Assembly (NCBI RefSeq): GCF_014641615.1
Contig: NZ_BMIB01000002.1
Coordinates: 124,001 to 188,000 of the forward strand
Direction of reading: 5' to 3'
DNA from: Filimonas zeae
GTDB taxonomy: Bacteria; Bacteroidota; Bacteroidia; Chitinophagales; Chitinophagaceae
DNA: 64,000 nt
Shown: positions 19,401 through 26,426 of the stretch, piece after piece
Layout: every line of letters starts with the position of its first letter
How positions within the stretch are numbered: position 1 is the stretch's first letter
The notes under the pieces: generated by a model
Told to the model about the DNA's origin: nothing
Database searches by the model: none
Seen by the model: the letters and a program-made list of their open reading frames with translations, nothing else
Position numbers and translations under genes: made by a program

Positions 19401-19488
19401 TTACTGTGCGGCCTGATTGTGCCTGAACACCTTTTACACTCAGCACAACCGCCAGCAAGGGCATCAGCAATCTGAAAGAAATTTTCAT
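16441..19488 (-). CDS. Glycoside hydrolase family 2 protein
   Basis: This is a secreted or periplasmic GH2 enzyme of about 1015 residues. A signal peptide ends near VQAQ. A jelly-roll sugar-binding domain (RFRAEVFVNRKLVGYDLVN) follows, then a beta-sandwich domain and the catalytic TIM barrel. The acid/base Glu is in YNMHNERG (near residue 463) and the likely nucleophile Glu in YWGEEGAIG (near 560). The last 250 residues are extra beta-rich domains. The ATG at 19488 is used; a TTG six bases upstream is in frame. GH2 covers beta-galactosidases, beta-glucuronidases and beta-mannosidases, and I cannot choose between them. It is coupled to a methyltransferase gene by an 8-base overlap. Confidence 0.9.
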   Translation of the reverse strand: MKISFRLLMPLLAVVLSVKGVQAQSGRTVMDLSGNNWMLWLDTAARWQNDQLYTPPVNIKSLPVNIPTGGWAALAAKQARTVHLPATVEQFYWGSNGNAFGVSGNYLGVSWFSTKVAVPTAFKSKRVVLKFESVRFRAEVFVNRKLVGYDLVNSTPFEVDITNAVVPGTLNDITVRITDPNGNFDWRDSQNFMWGEYRTQPTHGFGGITGKVWLQATDAVFVSDVFVKNKPEPREVEFEITADNTGTTTVNGTYEISVADAKTGQVVFTQTKAASLAAGATTIAVAAKVLAAKLWDVEHPNLYQVRVQWKGANGTADVYRQRFGFRWFEIKDVNGDRQFYLNNKRIVLRTSISWGFWPVNGMMPSDELAYKQVAAAKRLGLNMLNFHRTIGQTNVLNAADELGLLYFEEPGGNQYPESLFTPKNEAEVKQTNYYLAVRSEKLFRMIRRDRSHPSLVIYNMHNERGAQPHAQDNIEMQAAHRLDPTRILTYNSSNGGIKMNEPDPRFKRHLLPNDTTFYDYGWFDQHHAGGPGVYHDNVYASPDRYIKYTDKKDEIVYWGEEGAIGTPPRLQLIRNEILKTGVNIGWETDAYLKWYDAYDRFLKGQGFSKAFPNVDSLTRKMGNVAYYYQGRVIENVRINNINDGYAVNGWESMKLENHSGVVDNYRNLKGDAELIARYNQPLYVAVKVNHKVVPAGNTVMADFYLVNEKDVKGEAELRITAFAPDNTVCFTKTMNVTAAGGVTYGQLLVSGITIPVNNAGYTNIKALLYQQQKQVAEGDDQVYAVQLNKTQVSDQLVVADTSGVLQNYFKSINQPYTNYEGGRPTGKVMVAAAIPLPQGNPLVTDILEWVNNGNTLVVAGNADYWAAFLAKKEVIEMRGIQTLGTTWYGGNFFVKEHALFAGLPQSCVFNWEYQCFAAYNKSRTGMRMFNGETVVACVSDHKQEVYAALSVIPHGRGKIILSTLDFISCIAGVKEKKRAEGDGENAAMNTFNAQVGNPANVVGQQLLLNMLKGNE

Positions 19489-19529
19489 AAGCAAGTATTA
19501 TCGTATATAAATGTCGGGCAAAACAAAGA

Positions 19530-19550
19530 CGCCCGGTGTTAGACCGGGCG
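19530..19550 (-). promoter_or_regulatory. GC-rich hairpin upstream of the GH2 gene
   Basis: Perfect 8-base arms CGCCCGGT and ACCGGGCG have a 5-base loop. On the minus strand the stem is followed by TCTTTGTTTTG, which resembles either a terminator tail or a degenerate -7 box. It lies about 40 bases before the GH2 start and could be an operator or an attenuator. Confidence 0.35.
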
Positions 19551-19659
19551 GAATATGAAAAGTTTGCTGGGTAAAATATCTAAAATTGGCAATATAGTGT
19601 CACGAATTGGCGTCTGCCAGCCGACACACCATGCAGATATCAGCTAACTTTAGCACATT

Positions 19660-19830
19660 ATGAATATCCCACACGAAATCAGCAGTTGGCTGCACATTGC
19701 CTTCACAGAAAAATCTGGTCAGCTTATGGAACTATATTATTACGATAAGCGGGACAAGCAATTCTATTCCACATTTATAACAGATTACAAAGCCTACAAC
19801 CTGTTGCGGGAATTGGCAGGTAACAGCTGA
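19660..19830 (+). CDS. Small hypothetical protein, 56 residues
   Basis: This short open frame begins with ATG at 19660 (MNIPHEISSWLHIAF) and ends with TGA at 19828-19830. The composition is protein-like, with an amphipathic start and the stretch LMELYYYDKRDKQFYSTF. I do not recognise it with certainty; a resemblance to the amino end of UPF0158-type proteins is only a weak impression. It could equally be a truncated relic. There is no clear promoter, and it lies alone in a 700-base region between the GH2 gene and the 398-residue orphan. Confidence 0.4.
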   Translation: MNIPHEISSWLHIAFTEKSGQLMELYYYDKRDKQFYSTFITDYKAYNLLRELAGNS

Positions 19831-20212
19831 AAGATATTTTTTAGTATTTACCGTATTACCAATTTTAACATTTCGGGCTATTATTTATAGAAAACATTAT
19901 CTAATTTCAAAAATGCAACCGGCCGTCCGGTTTACCATATCCAATATCCAATTTATAAACCACCGCTAACCGGAATAACTCCAGCTATTTTTTAACCCGC
20001 TTTAAAAAAAGCATTATGAAAACTGTATTTTCATCGCACCGCCGTACCTCACTTCCCCCTCACCCATTACTGGTATAGGATTTTTACCGCCATGTTATAT
20101 TTATTTCCGTTAACAAACCTACGCCGTACCCCCGCAACAGGCGCAGCTATTATGCTATTGTATAACATAACACTCTCTCCAACCGTATTCTGTTATCACA
20201 AAAAACAGCGCT
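19831..20212. other. AT-rich intergenic stretch, no gene seen
   Basis: This stretch is AT-rich, with short pyrimidine tracts and no convincing reading frame apart from shadows of the next gene. It probably holds the promoter of the 398-residue protein, but no clear -7/-33 pair stands out. Confidence 0.5.
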
Positions 20213-21409
20213 ATGAAACCTGCAATTACTTTACTGCAGCTAAACAATCTACTGGGAAAAAACACTCCACCCTCGCAATTGAGAATATTGTTGCAAAACA
20301 ACCAGCACCTCCACCTGATAAACACCTGCAACCAGTTGTGCGCGCGACTGGTAACAGAAACAGAAAGGGATGCGCTTTCTATGAGTAAATGTTTTTCAGC
20401 CAGTCTGCGGCAAAAAGGAGCCATGGTTATTCGCCTGCTGGATACGCTGCAACGGCTGTACACCGCCCATCCCGACCTCCAATGCGTATACCAGCCTGTA
20501 TTGGAACGTCTTCTGAACGTACATGACACCTTCAGGGATGCTTATACAGACGACTACACTGCCGGACAAAAAATACCTGATATAAGACTGCAATCACATA
20601 TCCGGCATATGCAGGCAGCATACCACAATCTGCTGCAATCAGACAAAGAAAACCTGCTTCTTAAAGCCGTACTGTCTCCCGTATCACAACTGATAAGGCA
20701 TAGCAGCAAGGGAAACAATACTGATAGCAAAGTGGAATACGCACAGGTTCTGTTATTAAATGTAAGGTTATGGCGTTTCAAAAAACTACCCGATTCTGCC
20801 CTGTATGAGATAGCAGTTGCTATGAACATTAATTGCAGGGAGCTATTGCACTATTTAAAGCATTTAGGAGAAGAACTGCTGACGCAGGAAGAAACCCATC
20901 AGAAAAAAACAGAGTTGATACATCAGTGGAACCATCAGCATAACCTGGCACGTTGTAGTTATTCGTGGCGCAAGGCCAGCCAGCCCGGATTTGACACCAC
21001 CAGTAAACCGCTGGCCGAAATGATAACAGAGTGGATACACCTGAAAAAAACAGCTTTGCTGCAAACGCCTGCCGACGCACAGCCCGTAGCCAGACTATGC
21101 ACCTCCGAAAACGGTGAATATGTAGGCTGGTGGATCAAAGTTATTACGGAAGCAGGGTTTTCTACAAACAGAGTAGTAGCGCACAGTATCCGCATCCTGG
21201 CACAGGTAATCAGCTTACCCGGCTCGGTAATACCCAGCACCAAACATCTGGAACAAATAGCCAGCAACGCAGCCATTTCTATTACGATAAAAAAGAAGCT
21301 TATTGAGTTTGGTAATGATTTTCTGCGCATAGTAAATCTGATACCTGTAAAAGGACAACGCACCCAACCAACCACCAAACAACAAAATGGAAAAACCAGC
21401 AGGAAGTAA
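20213..21409 (+). CDS. Hypothetical helical protein, 398 residues
   Basis: I do not recognise this protein. It appears almost wholly alpha-helical and soluble, with many Leu, Gln and His residues (LQLNNLLGKNTPPSQLRIL, HIRHMQAAYHNLLQSDKENL). The conserved-looking carboxyl segment GWWIKVITEAGFSTNRVVAH near 302-321 is followed by a basic tail. It is flanked by a region lacking clear genes on one side and the 21-bp repeat array on the other. That context suggests accessory DNA. No enzymatic motif was seen, and a nucleic-acid-binding role is only a guess from the basic tail. Confidence 0.65.
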   Translation: MKPAITLLQLNNLLGKNTPPSQLRILLQNNQHLHLINTCNQLCARLVTETERDALSMSKCFSASLRQKGAMVIRLLDTLQRLYTAHPDLQCVYQPVLERLLNVHDTFRDAYTDDYTAGQKIPDIRLQSHIRHMQAAYHNLLQSDKENLLLKAVLSPVSQLIRHSSKGNNTDSKVEYAQVLLLNVRLWRFKKLPDSALYEIAVAMNINCRELLHYLKHLGEELLTQEETHQKKTELIHQWNHQHNLARCSYSWRKASQPGFDTTSKPLAEMITEWIHLKKTALLQTPADAQPVARLCTSENGEYVGWWIKVITEAGFSTNRVVAHSIRILAQVISLPGSVIPSTKHLEQIASNAAISITIKKKLIEFGNDFLRIVNLIPVKGQRTQPTTKQQNGKTSRK

Positions 21410-21586
21410 AATATGTAAAACACGCTCTTATATAATACACCCACTTTCAAGTCTAAAGTTCACCTGATATCCTGAACAACTCTTCGGGTTATGGGGTGAG
21501 CTTTTTTATTCCGTACAACACAGTTCCTGACAAAATAGTACGTACGCCCAGCCAGCGGAGGTATTTTACCGGCCCGCCGAAGCCCC

Positions 21587-21985
21587 CTTCCACTTATCTG
21601 AACCACACTTCCCGTCACTGGAAGAACGCTTCCGGTAATCGGAACAACACTTCCAGCCATCCGGGCAACAAATCCGCTCACCGGAAGCACACTTCCATCT
21701 ATCGGAACAACGCTTCCGGTCGTCCGAACAACTCTTCCATCCATCGGAAGCGCTCTTCCGGTCATCGTAACAACACTTCCAGTATTCAGAAGTACTCTTC
21801 CACTCATCTGAATAACTCTTCCGGCCATTGGAAGTACTCTTCCAGTCAACGGAACAACTCTTCCGGTCGTTGGAAGTACTCTTCGGGCCATCGGAACAAC
21901 TTTTCGGATCATCAGAAGTACTCTTCCACTCATCCGGAGAACTCCCCCTTTCATCGGAAGTGTTCTTCCGACCATTGGAAATGGA
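21587..21985. repeat. Tandem array: 19 copies of a 21-bp unit with CTTCC...GGAAG dyad
   Basis: Nineteen consecutive units of exactly 21 bases, without a single insertion or deletion, share the approximate consensus CTTCCGGTCATCGGAACAAC plus T or A. Each unit carries an imperfect inverted repeat (CTTCCG, five bases, CGGAA). From unit 10 (21776) onward, units ending AAGTACT alternate with units ending AACAACT, giving a 42-bp super-period. Because 21 is a multiple of three, several frames stay open across the array on both strands as heptapeptide repeats (SSGHRNN on plus; GRVLPMT-like on minus). The longest is a 225-codon minus frame at 21460-22137. I cannot show that any is translated. Confidence 0.85.
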
Positions 21986-22415
21986 CAAAACCTAGCCACT
22001 TCCAATACAACAATTATCGCGCATCTTATCCTGAAACCCTTACCAGATAAGGGTTCCGGAATGCGAGCATAGGCACACATCAGTCCAAAAGGATAACGCA
22101 AAAAACACAACAAACTAATTATCAAATACATAAACAAAACAACTCCCCAAAACCTCTGTACCGGAAAACTATTTTAAAACTTTTTTTCCGCACTGGCACT
22201 GCATTTCAGCCACTCTGACCCTGGGGTGAGGTTTGGTAACCTTTACATCATTTTGAAATTTTACATCGTCACAGCAGCGAACAGGGCCGGATAGAGCGGC
22301 CGCTCGCTTTACGACTTTCAGGTTCACCGGTATCTGCGCAGAAACTGAAAATCCACAGGCACTCCCTGTTCCCGCTGTACACATGATTTTATCATTATTC
22401 AAAAACGCATTTATT
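21986..22415. other. Intergenic stretch without a recognised gene
   Basis: This lies between the repeat array and the four-gene cassette. No reading frame with protein-like character was seen. It must hold the promoter of the cassette, but no perfect TAnnTTTG box with a -33 partner was found. Confidence 0.45.
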
Positions 22416-23039
22416 ATGAAAAAGCAACATATCCATTTTGTACCCAGAGGAGATTCACAATTGGCAGTATGGGCCAGTAACATAGGGGACAAAATAAGCA
22501 TCATAGGCCCTCAACTGGGCATGGACGCTGCTGCAGTTACCAAAGTAGAAACAGCAGCACTCAACATTGAAATGGCCGTAAAGGCAGTAGAATCTAAAAG
22601 AGCAGATCTGGAGCAGGCTGTAAGCTTAAAAAATGAAAGCAAAGTAGCCGATGTTCAGGTGATTGCAGATGCCGCAGCAGTTATGAAACGTCATCCGGAC
22701 TACAGAGAACAGCTGGGAAGCGCATTAGGCATTGTAGGCTATGTGGTTAACTATGACCCTAAAGACCTGAAGCCGGTTATTAAAGCACGCACCTTTGAAG
22801 GAAAGGTAGAAATTTCATTCAACCTTCAACAGATGAGCTGTATAACTATCTACAGCCGCCTGAAAGGGACCAATGGATGGACACGTCTGGGCAACGACTA
22901 CGAGTCACCATTTATCGACTCACGTCCGCTTACAGTTGCCACGCAACCTGAGATTAGAGAATATGCAGCTATGTACTTTAATCTGCGTGAAGATGTGGGA
23001 CAGATGAGTCAGATAGAAACCATAGTATTTGCCGGATAA
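22416..23039 (+). CDS. Conserved Bacteroidota protein: helical N-domain and Fn3-like C-domain
   Basis: This protein has about 207 residues. The first 110 form a helical domain (FVPRGDSQLAVWASNIGDKI, then long helices with SKRADLEQAVSLKNESK). The last 90 look like a fibronectin-type-III-like beta sandwich (GKVEISFNLQQMSCITIYSR onward). I recall a widespread Bacteroidota family of this layout, beginning with YIPRPDADFxxWQ-type sequences, often encoded near small phage-like proteins. No function is known to me. The ATG at 22416 (MKKQHIHF) is preferred to one 11 codons upstream. It heads a tight four-gene cassette. Confidence 0.7.
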   Translation: MKKQHIHFVPRGDSQLAVWASNIGDKISIIGPQLGMDAAAVTKVETAALNIEMAVKAVESKRADLEQAVSLKNESKVADVQVIADAAAVMKRHPDYREQLGSALGIVGYVVNYDPKDLKPVIKARTFEGKVEISFNLQQMSCITIYSRLKGTNGWTRLGNDYESPFIDSRPLTVATQPEIREYAAMYFNLREDVGQMSQIETIVFAG

Positions 23040-23049
23040 AACAAATACT

Positions 23050-23457
23050 ATGCAACTAACACTCCATCGCACCTATTACCCCACAGGCACCAACGGGGTG
23101 TTAAAGCTGGATGATGAGTTGATCTGTTATACCATTGAACTTCCCTGGCGTAACAACCTCTCCCGCCTATCCTGTATACCGCCGGGGGAATACCGGCTGG
23201 TAAAAAGATACAGCGAAAACCACGGCAACCACCTGATACTGGAAGCCGTGGAAGGGAGAAGCCTGATACTCATTCACCCGGCCAATAACGCCCTTGAAGA
23301 GCTACGGGGTTGTATAGCACCGGTGAGTACGTTAACCGCGCCGGGCTGCGGCGATGCATCCCGCGCGGCTTTTCGTAAGGTGCTGAAACTGGCAACCGCT
23401 GCCATTAACAAAAAAGAACTGGTAACACTAAAAATTGTAAAAAATGACAAACAATAA
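23050..23457 (+). CDS. DUF5675 family protein
   Basis: This 135-residue protein matches the DUF5675 pattern as I remember it. An amino-terminal beta strand (LTLHRTYYPTGTNGVLKLDD) is followed by ICYTIELPWRNN, IPPGEYRLVKRYSE, the LILIHPANNALEELRGCIAP core and a helical tail. The conserved His and Cys in the HPAN...GCIAP core suggest an enzyme related to phage or cell-wall proteins, but its activity is not known to me. The start is the ATG at 23050, ten bases after the previous stop. Its stop overlaps the next gene's start by 14 bases. Confidence 0.8.
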   Translation: MQLTLHRTYYPTGTNGVLKLDDELICYTIELPWRNNLSRLSCIPPGEYRLVKRYSENHGNHLILEAVEGRSLILIHPANNALEELRGCIAPVSTLTAPGCGDASRAAFRKVLKLATAAINKKELVTLKIVKNDKQ

Positions 23458-23686
23458 TCTCGCAAGTATTGCGCAACGTTTACAACAGCCTACACCGCCA
23501 TTTTTTAAAAAGCTCCGTACCATCGGTTTGCTTATGGCCGCAACCGGCGGCGCAGTAATGGCGGCACAAGTGGAGCTTCCTGCTGTGGTAACCCAGATAG
23601 CCAGCTACCTTACCGTAGCGGGTGGCATCATCACCAGCGTAAGCCAGATGACGGTAAACACACCGGAGTTGAACACAAAAAACTAA
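23444..23686 (+). CDS. Small membrane protein, 80 residues (holin-like position)
   Basis: This is an 80-residue protein with two hydrophobic segments (IGLLMAATGGAVMAAQV near 27-43 and IASYLTVAGGIITSVSQM near 52-69). Its ATG lies 14 bases inside the DUF5675 gene, so the two are probably translationally coupled. In phage lysis cassettes small proteins of this shape act as holins; here that is inference from size and neighbourhood only. Confidence 0.65.
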   Translation: MTNNNLASIAQRLQQPTPPFFKKLRTIGLLMAATGGAVMAAQVELPAVVTQIASYLTVAGGIITSVSQMTVNTPELNTKN

Positions 23687-23691
23687 AGCCC

Positions 23692-23877
23692 ATGAATCAG
23701 TATTTTAATAATACAGATACCAGAGCCGGAATAGCAGGTGGCGTTTTATGTACGGTTTCCGCAAACTTAAGTAATGCAGACCTTACTAAAACAATAGTGC
23801 TGGCGGCACTGGGGGCGGCAGTAAGTGTAGTGGTTACTATAGCCATGCAGCAACTGCTTCACCGCTGGCGTAAGTAA
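23692..23877 (+). CDS. Small membrane protein, 61 residues
   Basis: This is a 61-residue protein with a single strong membrane segment (TIVLAALGAAVSVVVTIAMQ near 34-53) and a basic carboxyl end HRWRK. It starts five bases after the preceding 80-residue membrane protein and is the last gene of the cassette. A terminator begins 27 bases after its stop. A holin or holin accessory role is possible but unproven. Confidence 0.6.
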   Translation: MNQYFNNTDTRAGIAGGVLCTVSANLSNADLTKTIVLAALGAAVSVVVTIAMQQLLHRWRK

Positions 23878-23903
23878 AAGCAATTTTGTAACAAAACACG
23901 TAA

Positions 23904-23938
23904 AGGGTGTCTCAAAAAAATGAGGCACCCTCTTTTTT
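23904..23938 (+). terminator. Intrinsic terminator of the DUF5675 cassette
   Basis: An 11-bp stem AGGGTGTCTCA / TGAGGCACCCT (one G-U pair, 23904-23914 with 23921-23931) has a six-A loop and is followed by CTTTTTT. It marks the end of the four-gene unit. Confidence 0.85.
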
Positions 23939-24019
23939 ACAAGCTATCCCAAATCATTTTTAAACTTTTTTCAAAATTCCTGTAACAATTAAAAGGAGGC
24001 TGCATCCAATAAGAAAACA

Positions 24020-24865
24020 ATGAATAGTATGAAATACAGAACGCTCCTTTTCAGCATCTTATTTATTTTATGCAGTTTACAAAGCCAGGCACAATCAGCA
24101 TTTAATGTGCAGGTAATAGGAAAAGGCCGTCCTGTGCTGTTATTCCCCGGCTTTGCCTGTACGGGTGATGTATGGCAGGGTATTACCGGTGAATTATCCA
24201 AACAATATGAGTGTCACATTTTTACGTTTGCAGGCTTTGGAGGCGTACCGCCCATTGGCAAACCCTGGTTACCTAAAATCAAAGATTCTGTAATCAGTTA
24301 TGTAAATACACATAAATTACAGAATGCCACTATTATAGGACATAGCTTAGGTGGCACACTGGGATTGTGGCTGGCAGCAGAAGAACCGGCAATGTTTAAA
24401 AAAATAATAGTAGTAGATGCCCTGCCCTGCATGGGCGCTTTAATGGTACCGGGCTACAAATCGGAAAACATGGTATACGACAACCCTTACAGCCAACAGA
24501 TAAAGGCTATGGATAGTACCGCATTCCGGGAAACGGCCAAACAACAGACAGCTTATATGATGTTAAACAAGGAAAAGAAAAGTCAGGTGGTGGAATGGAT
24601 GATGCAGGCAGACAGATCTACTTATGCAGACGGGTATGTTGATCTGCTGAAATTGGACATAAGGCAAGACCTCGCTAAAATAAAAGCACCGGTGGTTATT
24701 CTGGCTGCTACCTCCATGGGTAAAGCGGTGGTTGAAAAAAACTATAACGAACAGTTTGCCAACCTGACCGGAAAAACATTTTACTATGCAGAAAATGCCG
24801 GCCATTTTATTATGTATGATCAGCCCGAATGGTTCTTATCAAAAATAACTGAAAGCCTGCGTTAA
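24020..24865 (+). CDS. Secreted alpha/beta hydrolase
   Basis: This is a 281-residue protein with a signal peptide (residues 1-25, ending SQAQ) and an alpha/beta-hydrolase fold. The oxyanion region is LLFPGFACTGDVW, the nucleophile elbow GHSLGGT places Ser at 109, and the catalytic His is in ENAGHFIMYDQPEW near 264. The substrate is unknown; esterase, lipase or peptidase are all possible. It is followed by a one-base gap and then the ECF sigma gene, so the three genes 24020-25924 probably form one operon. Confidence 0.85.
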   Translation: MNSMKYRTLLFSILFILCSLQSQAQSAFNVQVIGKGRPVLLFPGFACTGDVWQGITGELSKQYECHIFTFAGFGGVPPIGKPWLPKIKDSVISYVNTHKLQNATIIGHSLGGTLGLWLAAEEPAMFKKIIVVDALPCMGALMVPGYKSENMVYDNPYSQQIKAMDSTAFRETAKQQTAYMMLNKEKKSQVVEWMMQADRSTYADGYVDLLKLDIRQDLAKIKAPVVILAATSMGKAVVEKNYNEQFANLTGKTFYYAENAGHFIMYDQPEWFLSKITESLR

Positions 24866-24866
24866 C

Positions 24867-25352
24867 GTGACTAAAAAAGAACAGTTTACCATCATTTACC
24901 AGCAACACCACGCAAAGGTATTCCGGATGTGCAGGGGCTATTTTAAAGGGGAAGAGCATGCTGCTAACGACACGGCGCAGGAGGTGTTTATTAAAATATG
25001 GCAGCACCTGGATACCTTTCGCAACGAATCTTTACTAAGCACCTGGATTTACCGGATAACCGTTAATTGTTGTTTGTTACACACGCGAAAGCCATCGGTA
25101 AAGAAGGAAGTTTTTACAGAGCATGTGCCAGATAGCATACAACAGGAGTATAACCCTGTTGCAGAAGAGCAACTGAAAAAAATGTACGCCTGCATAGGAC
25201 AACTGGAAGCGGCAGACAGAATTATTATCACGATGGTTTTAGAAGGAATAGAGTACCCGGAAATTGCTGATATAACCGGCGTTTCCGGGGATACCCTGCG
25301 GGTGAGAATACACCGTATTAAGAAGAAACTATCTAATTGTGTACAACCATGA
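24867..25352 (+). CDS. RNA polymerase sigma factor, ECF subfamily
   Basis: This is a 161-residue ECF sigma factor. Region 2 includes DTAQEVFIKIWQHLDTFRNE and the WIYRITVNCC segment; region 4 carries the HTH (YPEIADITGVSGDTLRVRIHRIKKKL). The start appears to be the GTG at 24867, one base after the hydrolase stop; no ATG precedes region 2. The stop overlaps the start of the next membrane protein (ATGA), so an antagonist role for that protein is plausible. The regulon is unknown. Confidence 0.9.
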   Translation: MTKKEQFTIIYQQHHAKVFRMCRGYFKGEEHAANDTAQEVFIKIWQHLDTFRNESLLSTWIYRITVNCCLLHTRKPSVKKEVFTEHVPDSIQQEYNPVAEEQLKKMYACIGQLEAADRIIITMVLEGIEYPEIADITGVSGDTLRVRIHRIKKKLSNCVQP

Positions 25353-25924
25353 CATCATTCGACAATATTCAGCAACTCTGGAATGAGCAAAATGATTCAA
25401 CAGCACCCGCTTCGCCATTGGAAAAGCTGATTGAGCTGGCAGAGAAAAATACGCGGAAAATTAAAGCCCGGCAGTATGGTACCATAGCCATACTGGGAGT
25501 AAGCATTCTGCTGTTTGTATGGTATATAGCCACCTTTACAGGAGTGGGTGTAAGCTGGTTTCATACAGGACTGCTTCTGATGCTTCTGTCGCTGTTGCTA
25601 CGGTTGGCAATAGAGTGCCAGAGTGTTGTTAGTCTGGCGAGGATGGATATCCGTACAGACTCAAAAAACTACACGAAACGGATGACCGGGTATTATAAAA
25701 GCCGGAAGCGGGTGCATTATACCGTAACACCTTTCATACTGGCTGCTTACACTACGGGCTTCCTGTTGCTGCTGCCGGTTTTTAAAAAATCCTTCGCCAC
25801 AGGATTCTTCTTATACATCGTTATTTCGGGTGGCTGCTTTCTGGTGGTATTTACCTTCTTTATGTTTAAGCTGCTGAAAAAGGAAATAGAAATGCTGAAG
25901 CATCTGCAGGAAATAGACTTGTAG
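25349..25924 (+). CDS. Membrane protein coupled to the ECF sigma factor (possible anti-sigma factor)
   Basis: This is a 191-residue protein whose ATG overlaps the sigma factor stop codon. The first 45 residues are cytoplasmic and polar (DNIQQLWNEQNDSTAPASPL). Four membrane helices follow: IAILGVSILLFVWYIATF, HTGLLLMLLSLLLRLA, PFILAAYTTGFLLLLPV and FLYIVISGGCFLVVFTFFMF. This polar-head/membrane layout with tight coupling to an ECF sigma gene suggests an anti-sigma factor. No zinc-binding anti-sigma motif is visible, so this remains inference. Confidence 0.7.
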   Translation: MTSFDNIQQLWNEQNDSTAPASPLEKLIELAEKNTRKIKARQYGTIAILGVSILLFVWYIATFTGVGVSWFHTGLLLMLLSLLLRLAIECQSVVSLARMDIRTDSKNYTKRMTGYYKSRKRVHYTVTPFILAAYTTGFLLLLPVFKKSFATGFFLYIVISGGCFLVVFTFFMFKLLKKEIEMLKHLQEIDL

Positions 25925-25999
25925 CGGGGTTACAATATTTACTTTCAAAAAAAACGGAAGGTACCTCCGGGCTATGGGCCTTGATACCGGAAAAAAAAG

Positions 26000-26048
26000 T
26001 TGCGTTATAAACAAAACCCCTAATTTAGTAGTCGCAACTACTAAATTA
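26000..26048 (+). promoter_or_regulatory. Promoter and perfect palindromic operator of the VOC-MarR operon
   Basis: A 28-bp palindrome with perfect 12-base arms TAATTTAGTAGT (26021-26032) and ACTACTAAATTA (26037-26048) and a CGCA centre ends three bases before the first ATG. Its left edge TAATTTAG is a near-consensus -7 box with a TTG at 26000-26002, 18 bases upstream. A bound MarR dimer would block the promoter, so autoregulation by the MarR protein of the operon is the simplest reading. Confidence 0.7.
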
Positions 26049-26051
26049 ATA

Positions 26052-26426
26052 ATGATGTCCAATCCCACGCAACTCAGTTTTGTTTCGCTCCAGGTAAGTG
26101 ATCTGGAAGCATCCGGAAAGTTTTATACCGAAGTTTTAGGCTTTAAGCAGGTTGCCCAATCGCCACCCGGTGCTATTGTATTTGAGCAGAAAAACGGGGC
26201 CGCTTTTGCCATCAGAAAACCTATGATTGAACTTTCAAAAGCCAATCTATTGGGCTGGGGAGTAGCCGTATGGTTTGGAATAGGCAATCTGGATACATTT
26301 CTGGAGCAAAATAGCACTAATATCTCTATTGTAAAGGATATTCACCCAACGCCGTTTGGAAGAATACTGGTAATATCCGATCCTGACGGTTATGCCATTA
26401 CTTTGCAGGAAACAAAAGAAGACTGA
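26052..26426 (+). CDS. VOC family (glyoxalase/bleomycin-resistance fold) protein
   Basis: This is a 124-residue vicinal-oxygen-chelate fold protein: LSFVSLQVSDLEASGKFYTE opens the first beta-alpha-beta module, and ILVISDPDGYAITLQE closes the second. Such proteins are metal-dependent isomerases, dioxygenases or drug-binding proteins; the canonical metal ligands are only partly visible, so the activity is open. The start is ATG 26052 or 26055, just behind a palindrome. The stop overlaps the MarR start (TGATG), so the two are cotranscribed. Confidence 0.85.
   Translation: MMSNPTQLSFVSLQVSDLEASGKFYTEVLGFKQVAQSPPGAIVFEQKNGAAFAIRKPMIELSKANLLGWGVAVWFGIGNLDTFLEQNSTNISIVKDIHPTPFGRILVISDPDGYAITLQETKED

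Noticed and set aside
21587..21985. CRISPR array
   Set aside because: Units are directly abutting and 21 bp long with no unique spacers, and no cas gene is present.
21460..22137. A 225-codon minus-strand open frame of heptapeptide repeats (GRVLPMT-like), plus open plus-strand frames over the same DNA
   Set aside because: The 21-bp period keeps several frames open by itself, so openness is not evidence of coding. I annotated the DNA repeat and left translation as an open question.
22416..23877. A complete prophage
   Set aside because: No integrase, capsid, terminase, portal or tail gene is found in the window. Only the lysis-like small genes suggest phage ancestry.
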